A DNA stretch of 64,000 bases, from positions 9,724,001-9,788,000 of the forward strand of contig NZ_JAUSYQ010000002.1 of assembly GCF_030816965.1 (NCBI RefSeq), given 5' to 3'. The notes under the pieces were generated by a model, which saw nothing but the letters and a program-made list of their open reading frames with translations, searched no databases and had not been told where the DNA came from. Each line of letters begins with the position of its first letter. The stretch's first letter is position 1. Positions 1 through 7,010 of this stretch are shown piece after piece. Made by a program: the position numbers and the translations under genes. Origin of the DNA: Streptomyces canus. GTDB lineage: Bacteria > Actinomycetota > Actinomycetes > Streptomycetales > Streptomycetaceae.

Positions 1-210
1 TGCCCGCCATGACGACACGCCGAGGGGGTAACCGGTGTTCCTCCGACGCGCAGGCGTAAAGTGCCGCGTGGGAGGGGAATCACCCTTGTGCAGATTGAGG
101 CTTCTGGTATTAGAGAGGCCGTTTAAGGGGTAACTACCACCACGCGCGGGTGTTCAATCGTGGTGATGATCATGATGTGATCAGAGGGCGCCTCGGGCTA
201 CGTTGCCGCT

Positions 211-2013
211 GTGATCACCTCTCAACTCCCCGTAGCGTCACCCTCGCTGACCGAGACCATCGCACTTCGGCATCTGCTCTTCGGTACGCAGGCCGAGATC
301 CATGAGCCGTGGCGCCGCCTGTTCAGCTCCGACGTCTTCGCCTACCACGAGGGGCTGACGCATCAGGAGCGCACGGAACTGTCCTATCAACGCCTACGCG
401 TGGTGAACGCGGCGGTCCCCGACGCACAGGCCCTGGCCCGTGACCCGGTCGCCCTGAGCGCCCTGCACGAATGGGCCGGCGTGGTGGACGCCGGCATGAC
501 GACGATGGCCAGCATCCACTACAACCTGTTCCTCGGCAGTCTGCTCGAACACGACCACGAGGGACGGGACTTGGGGCCATACCTGCGGATGGAACGCATC
601 GGCACCTTCCTGTGCACCGAGCAGGCACACGGCAACGACGCCCCCCAGTTGGAGACCACCGCGACCCTGGACCGGGCCACGGGCGGATTCGTGCTCACCA
701 CACCGACGCGGGGGGCCCGCAAGTGGATGCCCAACACGTCCGTGGCCGGCGGCCCGAAGGACGCCCTGGTGGCCGCCCGTCTGGTGATCGACGGCAAGGA
801 CCAGGGCGTCTTTCTCTTCCTGACCTCGCTGACCGACGCCAACGGCCGTCATCTGCCGGGCGTGGAGGTGGAGTTGCTGCCCCAGACGGCCAGCAGCCCG
901 GTCGACCACTGCGCCACCTCCTTCCACGGGGTGCGGCTGCCGCCTACGGCCATGCTTCAGGGCGAACACGGCCGGCTGACGGCCGAGGGTGAACTCGTCT
1001 CCTCCCTGGGGAGTCCACGCAAGCGTTTCCTGCGCTCCATCGGCCGCGTCACCATGGGCAAACTGTGCATGAGCGCCTACAGCCTCGGGGTCACGCGGCA
1101 CGCCTTGGCCGTGGCGATACGCCACGCCCACCAGCGCGTCACCTCGGGCATGACCAGCGGACAGCGTGTGCCGCTGTTCACCCATCGCACCCACCATGCT
1201 CCGCTCGTGGAGGCGCTCGCCACGACCTACGCCGCCACCTTGCTGCAGCGCGGAGTCGTTCGGCGGTGGGCGCAGGCGGCGGAAGGTGAGCGGGAGGAGG
1301 CCGAGCGGCTCGTGGCCATCGCCAAGGGCTGGATCACCTGGCAGGCCCGGTCCGTGATGACCGAGTGCCGGGAACGCTGCGGCGCACAGGGCCTGTTGCT
1401 CTCCAACGGCATCGCGGGTCAGCTCGCGGCCAACGAGGGCACGATCACCGCGGAGGGCGACAACACCGTCATCTGGGTCAAGGCGGCGGGGGAGATGCTG
1501 CTGGGCGGTTTCACCCCGCGACCCCTCAGCGAGGTACCCCCGGCCACCCGGTCCCTGCACGATCCGGCCCACCTGCACGACCTGATGGGGGACCTGGAGC
1601 GCATACGTCACGAGAGGGCCCGTGTGCGACTGCGCGCGAAACGGGTCGGCTCGCCCCTCGACCGCTGGAACGGCGCCTCCGGCGCAGCGCTGTCCCTGGT
1701 CGACGCCCACGTCCACCGGCTGGCCGCCGAGGAACTCCTCGCCGCGGCCGCGCAGGCTGCCGACCCGCAGGTGGGCCTTCTGCTCGACCACCTCCACCGG
1801 CTGTTCGCCCTGCGTTACGTGGCCGCGCACAGCGGTGAACTGCTCGCTCACGAGCGGATGACCGCCGAGCAGGTCCGCTACCTGCCGGAGGTGCTGGAGG
1901 CCACCATCGCGGCGCTGGCGCCGCACGCCCTGACGCTCACCGATGCCTTCGCCGTGCCGGAGGAGGTCACGGCGCACCATCCCATGCTGCGATCCGAGGT
2001 GGTACCGGCGTGA
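211..2013 (+). CDS. Acyl-CoA oxidase/dehydrogenase family flavoprotein
   Basis: 600-residue protein opening with GTG. The middle part has the acyl-CoA dehydrogenase layout: a TEQAHGNDAPQLETTA stretch near residue 136, where the flavin and substrate pocket lies in acyl-CoA oxidases, and a C-terminal helical half with an RCGAQGLLLSNGI segment near 390. The length fits peroxisomal-type acyl-CoA oxidases (about 600) better than bacterial dehydrogenases (about 390). It should oxidise an acyl-CoA thioester using FAD, with oxygen as the likely acceptor. The upstream 210 bases hold an inverted repeat (CACCACG/CGTGGTG, 138-165) that could be regulatory. A terminator-like hairpin follows the gene. The substrate cannot be told from sequence. 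Confidence 0.78.
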   Translation: MITSQLPVASPSLTETIALRHLLFGTQAEIHEPWRRLFSSDVFAYHEGLTHQERTELSYQRLRVVNAAVPDAQALARDPVALSALHEWAGVVDAGMTTMASIHYNLFLGSLLEHDHEGRDLGPYLRMERIGTFLCTEQAHGNDAPQLETTATLDRATGGFVLTTPTRGARKWMPNTSVAGGPKDALVAARLVIDGKDQGVFLFLTSLTDANGRHLPGVEVELLPQTASSPVDHCATSFHGVRLPPTAMLQGEHGRLTAEGELVSSLGSPRKRFLRSIGRVTMGKLCMSAYSLGVTRHALAVAIRHAHQRVTSGMTSGQRVPLFTHRTHHAPLVEALATTYAATLLQRGVVRRWAQAAEGEREEAERLVAIAKGWITWQARSVMTECRERCGAQGLLLSNGIAGQLAANEGTITAEGDNTVIWVKAAGEMLLGGFTPRPLSEVPPATRSLHDPAHLHDLMGDLERIRHERARVRLRAKRVGSPLDRWNGASGAALSLVDAHVHRLAAEELLAAAAQAADPQVGLLLDHLHRLFALRYVAAHSGELLAHERMTAEQVRYLPEVLEATIAALAPHALTLTDAFAVPEEVTAHHPMLRSEVVPA

Positions 2014-2050
2014 CCCTCTCCGGCATGTCCTGACCCGTCGGCAGACATCC

Positions 2051-2076
2051 GGGGTCGCGGAACACTCCGCGGCCCC
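2051..2076. terminator. Hairpin terminator after acyl-CoA oxidase gene
   Basis: An 11-bp stem GGGGTCGCGGA / TCCGCGGCCCC, with one T-G wobble, encloses a 4-base loop 38 bases after the stop codon. There is no U-tract, as is usual for high-GC actinobacterial terminators. Confidence 0.55.
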
Positions 2077-2096
2077 GGTCTCATGTTTAAGGCTTG

Positions 2097-2108
2097 GCTT
2101 ATATAAGC
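2097..2108. promoter_or_regulatory. Perfect palindrome, putative ArsR operator
   Basis: GCTTATATAAGC is a perfect 12-bp palindrome ending 13 bases before the GTG of the ArsR-type gene. It is AT-rich in a GC-rich background and probably overlaps the -10 region. This is the usual place and form of an ArsR-family autoregulatory site. The binding protein is inferred. Confidence 0.5.
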
Positions 2109-2121
2109 GGTAGGTGGCATA

Positions 2122-2484
2122 GTGGATCGCGTGCACGCGTTCGACGTACTCGGGGATCCGGTCAGGCGCCGGATATTGGAGCTGCTCGCCTCCGGGGAGC
2201 AGGCGTCGGGCGAGGTCAGTGCCGTGATCCGGGACGAGTTCGGGATCTCCCAGCCGGCCGTCTCGCAGCATCTGAAGGTGCTGCGGGAGAGCGGCTTCGC
2301 CTCCGTCCGCGCCGACGGCACTCGGCGGCTGTACGCCGTCGAGACCGCGCCGCTCAGGGAGGTGGACGCCTGGCTGGAGCGCTTCCGGGGTTTCTGGGAC
2401 CAGCGGCTCGACGCGCTCGGAACGGAGCTCGCGCGGGGAAAGCGCGAGCGCAGGACACAAGGAGAGGTGAGCGGGGATGAGTGA
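2122..2484 (+). CDS. ArsR-family winged-helix repressor
   Basis: 120 residues with an ArsR/SmtB winged helix: DPVRRRILELLASG at the N-terminus and the recognition-helix region QPAVSQHLKVLRESG near 50-64. No Cys-rich metal site is visible, so it is not an obvious metal sensor. The stop overlaps the ATG of the next gene (ATGAGTGA, 2477-2484). ArsR genes joined to an AHSA1/SRPBCC gene are a common pair in which the partner may bind the ligand. Probably autoregulated through the palindrome at 2097-2108. Confidence 0.85.
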   Translation: MDRVHAFDVLGDPVRRRILELLASGEQASGEVSAVIRDEFGISQPAVSQHLKVLRESGFASVRADGTRRLYAVETAPLREVDAWLERFRGFWDQRLDALGTELARGKRERRTQGEVSGDE

Positions 2485-3115
2485 GATCGTCGACGAGATC
2501 AACCGTATGCACCGGCGGGTCGGTACCCGGCAGGTCGAGAGCGGCGAGGCCCGGACGGTCCTGCTGCGCCGCACATACGACGCCGAGATCGCCGACGTAT
2601 GGGACGCGGTGACCTCTCCCGAACGGATCGCGCGCTGGTTCATGCCGGTCAGCGGCGAGCTCAAGGTCGGCGGCCGCTACCAGCTGGAGGGCAACGCCGG
2701 CGGCGAGATCCTCGAGTGCGTGGAACCCGAGCGGCTGCGGGTGAGCTGGCTGTACGGCCCCGACCCCGGCTTCAGCGAGGTCGAAGTGCGCCTCACGCCC
2801 GAGAACGAGGAGCGCACGGTCCTCGAACTCGAGCACGTGGCCGTCGTACCGGACGACTTCTGGGACCAGTTCGGACCCGGTGCCGTCGGAGTCGGATGGG
2901 ACCTGGGGCTCCACGGACTCGCCCTGCACCTCGCGGGCGGCGGTCTCAGCAAGGAGGAGGCCGCGACCTGGCACACCACGCCCGAGGGCAGCGCGTTCAT
3001 CACCGCCTCGGGCGAAGGGTGGGGCGAGGCGTACGCCGCCTCCGGCGCCGACCAGGAGACGGCGACGAGGACGACGGCCGCCACGATCGCGTTCTACACG
3101 GGAACGGGCACCTGA
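2477..3115 (+). CDS. AHSA1/SRPBCC-domain protein
   Basis: 212 residues with an activator-of-Hsp90 homologue 1-like (START/SRPBCC) fold. Recognisable segments are LLRRTYDAEIADVWDAVTSP near 30 and RWFMPVSGELKVGGRYQLEG near 55-75. The protein has a predicted hydrophobic ligand cavity. It overlaps the ArsR gene by 8 bases and is surely co-translated. The ligand is unknown; the pairing suggests ligand sensing or a detoxifying role. Confidence 0.85.
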   Translation: MSEIVDEINRMHRRVGTRQVESGEARTVLLRRTYDAEIADVWDAVTSPERIARWFMPVSGELKVGGRYQLEGNAGGEILECVEPERLRVSWLYGPDPGFSEVEVRLTPENEERTVLELEHVAVVPDDFWDQFGPGAVGVGWDLGLHGLALHLAGGGLSKEEAATWHTTPEGSAFITASGEGWGEAYAASGADQETATRTTAATIAFYTGTGT

Positions 3116-3130
3116 CGCCGCGGCCCGTGC

Positions 3131-3766
3131 TCAGGCGGTGCGCAGGGTGCGGCGCGCGAGCTCGTACGCCGGGAGCATCTCCTCGTGCTCCTCGGTGTCG
3201 AGCCCGCCGAGGTGCACCACCACCGGCCCGTCCGCGGTGGTGACGGCGAAGGCCCTCTCCTTCTTCGTCTCCTCGAGGAGCTCGCTGGAGTACAGGTACT
3301 CGACCTCCACACCGGAGACACCGCCGGACGTGAAGGTGCGGTACTTCTCCTTGGTCACCCCGTCCTCGGCCGCGACGAAGGCTTCCAGCACGGCCCGTGT
3401 GCCGGCGTCACCGGATTTCCCGGCCCATACGCGGAGGAAGCCGATGTTGCCCGCGGGCTTCGCGTCGATCTCGCAGGCCAAGGACACGGGCCCCTGGCTC
3501 AGAGGCGCCTCCACGGCCTCCGCCTTCCAGCCTTTGGCGATGTCGAAGGTGACGGGCAGCTCGCACGCCGAGCCGGCGGCGCCGATCGTGCCGCCACTGG
3601 TCACGGCGGCCGTGTCGTTCGGACCGGACGTCTCCGCCGTCGCCGACGGGCGCGCGGACGCCTTCGAGTCGTCCCCCTCAGCGGCCTCCGAGCAGCCCGT
3701 CAGTACACCCGCCAGCAACGCCACATGGGCCATCCGAAGCCATGTGTTCCCCGCCCCGACCAGCAT
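3131..3766 (-). CDS. Putative secreted lipoprotein
   Basis: 211 residues. The N-terminus has a hydrophobic segment ending in the lipobox LTGC, followed by a Ser/Asp/Thr-rich linker, so it should be exported and acylated at the cysteine. The ATG at 3766 has a GGGAG-type site in front of it; ATG 3733 would give a shorter signal peptide with the same lipobox. The remainder (about 150 residues) has two more cysteines but no family I recognise. It converges on the AHSA1 gene with only 15 bases between stops. Confidence 0.7.
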   Translation of the reverse strand: MLVGAGNTWLRMAHVALLAGVLTGCSEAAEGDDSKASARPSATAETSGPNDTAAVTSGGTIGAAGSACELPVTFDIAKGWKAEAVEAPLSQGPVSLACEIDAKPAGNIGFLRVWAGKSGDAGTRAVLEAFVAAEDGVTKEKYRTFTSGGVSGVEVEYLYSSELLEETKKERAFAVTTADGPVVVHLGGLDTEEHEEMLPAYELARRTLRTA

Positions 3767-3815
3767 GGCCGTGTCTCCCTCTATTCAGTGGTGGTACTGG
3801 AAGGAGTCAGGTTAG

Positions 3816-4637
3816 GTGGCAGGAATGACGAATCGCGCAGCGAGGGGGGAAGCGTTGTTGACCTTCGAGGACTACTGCGAGGCGATCGTCGCCCAGACCG
3901 ACCTGCTCGCCCGCCACGTCAAGGGCGCGGACCCGACCGCTCCGGTGCCCACCTGCCCCGGCTGGGACCTCGGCAGGCTGCTGCGGCACGTGGGCGGTGA
4001 CCACCGGTGGGCGGAGGACATCGTACGGACCCGGACCACCGAGCCGATCGACGACGGCATGGTCAACGACCCGGCCGCCTACGCCCACCTGGACGACTCC
4101 GCGCTCGGCGGCTGGCTCGGCGAGGGCGCCACGCGGCTGGCCGGAACCCTGCGGGCCGCCGGACCCGACGTGCCGGTGTGGACGCCCGCCGACGAACAGC
4201 TCGTCGAGCAGTCCGCGAGGTTCTGGGCCCGGCGCATGACGTACGAGACCCTGCTGCACCGCGCCGACGCGGCACTCGTGACCGGCGCGGAGTTCGAGGT
4301 CGAGGAGTCCCTCGCGGTGGACGCCGTGGAGGAGTGGCTGGAGTTCTCGACCGTCCCCGAGGCCTACGCACCCCTGCCGGGCGTGCCGGAGCTGCTGGGT
4401 CCCGGGCGTGCCCTGCGCTTCGACGCGGGGTCGGCGGGGGCGTGGCTGCTCGACCTCTCCGAGGAGCGGCCGGTATGGCGGCGCGGGACCGGCGAGGCAT
4501 CGGTGAGTGTGCGCGGGCCGGTGACGGACCTCCTCCTGTTCCTCTACGCCCGCCCGGCGCCCGGGGTCGAGACGCGAGGGGACTCGGAGCTGCTGGACCT
4601 GTGGCTCGGTCGCACCCGGTTCTGGCTGGAGGCGTAG
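3816..4637 (+). CDS. Maleylpyruvate isomerase-family (MDMPI/DinB-like) enzyme
   Basis: 273 residues with the N-terminal MDMPI metal-binding domain typical of mycothiol-dependent isomerases and S-transferases: VPTCPGWDLGRLLRHVGGDHRWA near 45-68, with the His ligand pattern, plus an MDMPI C-terminal domain. GTG 3816 follows AAGGAG by 9 bases. Two TTG codons at 3855 and 3858 also have a G-rich leader, so the start could be 13-14 residues later. Actinobacteria have many paralogues; the substrate is unknown. Confidence 0.8.
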   Translation: MAGMTNRAARGEALLTFEDYCEAIVAQTDLLARHVKGADPTAPVPTCPGWDLGRLLRHVGGDHRWAEDIVRTRTTEPIDDGMVNDPAAYAHLDDSALGGWLGEGATRLAGTLRAAGPDVPVWTPADEQLVEQSARFWARRMTYETLLHRADAALVTGAEFEVEESLAVDAVEEWLEFSTVPEAYAPLPGVPELLGPGRALRFDAGSAGAWLLDLSEERPVWRRGTGEASVSVRGPVTDLLLFLYARPAPGVETRGDSELLDLWLGRTRFWLEA

Positions 4638-4653
4638 GTGCGCGAAGGGACCG

Positions 4654-5292
4654 GTGTGGCCGAAGCCACGTGCCGGAGGAGACCGGAGCCATGTCGTCCT
4701 GGCCGGACCGCGGCTACCGTTTCGCGCAGTCCCCTCTCCCACCAGCACCTCGGGCGGCCCGGCAGTGCAAGCAGATCTCTCTCCGGTCATCGCGGCGACG
4801 GCCCACTGGCTGACCCGCGCCTTTCCGCCGTCGGGCGGCGCACTGGCCGCCGCGCTGTGCGAGGTGCAGGCGCGGCAGGCGGTGACGGTCGCCGCGTGGC
4901 TGCGCTATCCGACGGCGATGGACGCCGCGCTCGTCGGCATGGCGGGTCCGGGAGGCTCCGCCCGCCTCGACTGGGTCACCGGCGCGGACAGTGCCGACGA
5001 CCGGGACGCCGAGGAGCATGCCTGGCGCAGCTGGGTGGACGAGGTCGTGGCCAGCTGGGCGGCCTGTCTGCTCACCGACCCGGACCTGGCCGAGCTGGCG
5101 GTGGGCGAGATAGCGGAGGGCGAGCACACGACGGGCACCCCGGCCGCGTTCCGCCGCCTGCTCGCCCCGGACGCGACGGACCGGCATGCCGCCGCTCTGC
5201 TCCGCCACCCCGACCTGCTCGCGTCGGTGGCCGGGCTGCACCGGGGTGAGCTGCTGGGCCGACTGGGGTCGGACGAGGCGCTCGCCGCCTGA
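4654..5292 (+). CDS. Hypothetical protein
   Basis: 212 residues from GTG 4654. The compositionally normal protein only begins near residue 38, so GTG 4765 may be the real start (about 175 residues). It is alanine- and leucine-rich and largely helical, with no signal peptide, membrane segment or motif I recognise. It lies 16 bases after the MDMPI gene and may be co-transcribed with it. The stop is followed by about 95 bases of plain sequence and then the repeat array. Confidence 0.5.
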   Translation: MWPKPRAGGDRSHVVLAGPRLPFRAVPSPTSTSGGPAVQADLSPVIAATAHWLTRAFPPSGGALAAALCEVQARQAVTVAAWLRYPTAMDAALVGMAGPGGSARLDWVTGADSADDRDAEEHAWRSWVDEVVASWAACLLTDPDLAELAVGEIAEGEHTTGTPAAFRRLLAPDATDRHAAALLRHPDLLASVAGLHRGELLGRLGSDEALAA

Positions 5293-5386
5293 AGCGCGGT
5301 CGGCAGGGTTGGAACGCGCCGGACGTCCTCGCCTCCCCCTCCGACCGACGCAGCCGCGTCGGTCGTGCGGGCCGTTCCGTGCCGAG

Positions 5387-5925
5387 GTCCTCTGACGAGA
5401 GCGAGGTCTCAGCTGCGTCCTGGTGAGGCCCTCCGGTGACGTCCGAGGCCGCTGTGTCCTGCCGGTGCCCGCTGAGGAGACCGAGGTCAGCCGTACCTTG
5501 CCGGTGCCGGCTGACGGGACCGAGGTCGGCTGTGTCCTGCCGGAACCCTCTGTGGACGTTCCGGGGGCCCTGGCTGTGCTTTGCCGCGGGCCTCTGTGGA
5601 CGTTCCGAGGGCCCTGGCTGTGCTTTGCCGCGGGCCTCTGCGGACGTTCCGAGGGCCCCAGCTGTGCTTTGCCGCAGGCCTCTGACGACGCTCCGAGGGC
5701 CAGTTGTGTCCTGCCGGGACCCTCTGGTGACGCCGGAGGCCGGATGTGCCCTGGCGGTGCCCGCTGACGAGACCGAGGTCGGCTGTGTCCTGGTCGGAAC
5801 CCTCTAGTGACGTTCAGAGGGCCCCGGCTGTCATGCCGGGGCCCTCTGATGGTGTCCGAGGGTCAGTCGCGCCCTGCCGGAGGCCTCCGGTGACGGCCGA
5901 GGCCGGCCGGGCCCCGCAAAACCCT
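5387..5925. repeat. Degenerate tandem array, about 13 units of 39-44 bp
   Basis: The sequence parses into about 13 units that share CCTCTG-GACG-CCGAGG-GGCTGTG-CCTGCCGG in order. Three central units (about 5542-5673) are 44 bp and almost identical to each other; flanking units have drifted. The array fills the gap between the convergent ends of the hypothetical gene and the hemerythrin gene. Reading frames through it are low-complexity shadows without start signals. It is not a CRISPR array: there are no unique spacers between invariant repeats. Confidence 0.8.
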
Positions 5926-5944
5926 GCCGGCCGTGTTCCGAAGC

Positions 5945-6508
5945 TCAGTCGCTCTTGCCCCGGCCCGACATGGCATCCCTCAGCCGGTCGACCAGGCCGG
6001 CTCCCGGAGCGAGCAGCTTGTTCGCCGGAGGGGTGTCCGGGGCCGACGGGTGCGGGCGGGTCGGTGCCATCTTCTTGGCGCGGCGCACCTTCTCGCCCAG
6101 CTCGTTCAGCTCCTTGTCCGAGCACGCGACACGCAGCTGCGGGAAGAGGGTCTGCTCCTCCTCGGCGATGTGGGAGCGGACCTCGCTCATCAACTCGCCC
6201 ACGATCCGGTCGAAATCGGGATCGTCCGCCTCGCACCTCTCCAGGTCCTTCATGAGCTGCTCGGCCTTGGAGTGGTCCTCGATCTCCCGGTCCGCCATGG
6301 TGTTCCCGTTGACCAAGTGCTCCCGCACCGCCGGGTAGAGGTACTCCTCCTCCGCGACCGAGTGCCGGATCAGCTCCATGGTGGCCTGATCGGCGTACAC
6401 CTTCCGGCTCTTCTCACCGGGCGCCAGCGCCTCGATCTTCCCGAACAGCTCCTCGACCTCGCGGTGATCGGTCACCAGCTCGTCGATGACGTTTCCTCCG
6501 TGTCCCAT
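5945..6508 (-). CDS. Hemerythrin-like (HHE) protein
   Basis: 187 residues with a hemerythrin HHE cation-binding domain. The di-iron ligand pattern is visible: H15, H49 with E53/E54, H79, and H113 with E117/E118. The C-terminal 40 residues are Pro-rich and end in a basic tail. Such proteins bind O2 or NO or sense redox state in the cytoplasm. It lies 52 bases downstream of the helical protein gene and is probably the last gene of the molybdo-oxidoreductase unit. Confidence 0.88.
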   Translation of the reverse strand: MGHGGNVIDELVTDHREVEELFGKIEALAPGEKSRKVYADQATMELIRHSVAEEEYLYPAVREHLVNGNTMADREIEDHSKAEQLMKDLERCEADDPDFDRIVGELMSEVRSHIAEEEQTLFPQLRVACSDKELNELGEKVRRAKKMAPTRPHPSAPDTPPANKLLAPGAGLVDRLRDAMSGRGKSD

Positions 6509-6560
6509 GTTCGTTCACCTCCGTCCCTCGAGTGCCCTCGGCCGCACTCCCTATGCCTGG

Positions 6561-7010
6561 TCAGAGGCTTGTCAGGACCTGTGGGGACACCTGTTTGATC
6601 AGCGTGTCGGTCCAGCGCGTCTGCCGCAGCGTCTGCGGATGACACGCCGACGCCAGCTCCAGCAGCCGTGCGTCCCGGGTCGCCTGGGCGGCCTGCGCGA
6701 GCATCTCCCAGTGCAGGGAGTTCTCCGTCGCGGCCAGGTGCAGGGCCCGCAGGTCGTGCAGGAGCAGCAGCCCCTCCGGTCCTTCGCCGGAACGGGGCTC
6801 GGGTGTGTCGTCGTCGAGGCGCAGCCCTTCGCCCGCGGCGTGCTCGGCCAGCCGGTCGGCATGTTCGCGGGACCAGTCGGCGAGGTCCGTGGCGACGTGG
6901 TGGACCTCGTGCTCCTCGGCGTGCCGCTCGGCCACGGCCAGCAGGTCCCGCGCCAGCTGCCGCTCCCCGTGGTGCAGGGCGCGCAGCGTGTGGGCGATGC
7001 CGTCCTTCAT
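6561..7010 (-). CDS. Small helical (ferritin-like?) protein coupled to the molybdoenzyme
   Basis: 149 residues, His- and Glu-rich and predicted all-helical, with repeated E/H patterns such as HGERQLARDLLAVAERHAEE and HEVHHVATDLADW. These resemble a four-helix, ferritin-like metal-binding bundle, but I cannot assign a named family. Its ATG overlaps the stop of the oxidoreductase gene by 4 bases (ATGA at 7007-7010), so the two are translationally coupled. It may be an assembly or metal-handling partner; this is inference. Confidence 0.65.
   Translation of the reverse strand: MKDGIAHTLRALHHGERQLARDLLAVAERHAEEHEVHHVATDLADWSREHADRLAEHAAGEGLRLDDDTPEPRSGEGPEGLLLLHDLRALHLAATENSLHWEMLAQAAQATRDARLLELASACHPQTLRQTRWTDTLIKQVSPQVLTSL

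Noticed and set aside
138..165. CACCACG/CGTGGTG inverted repeat before the first gene
   Set aside because: Short arms in GC-rich DNA; may be chance, so only mentioned with the gene.
394..2664. 756-codon minus-strand frame
   Set aside because: Antisense shadow of the acyl-CoA oxidase and ArsR genes.
5423..5807. Two open frames in the 40-bp repeat array
   Set aside because: Low-complexity peptides that follow the DNA repeat; no start context.
5387..5925. CRISPR array
   Set aside because: Units are contiguous and degenerate, with no constant repeat/unique spacer pattern and no cas genes.
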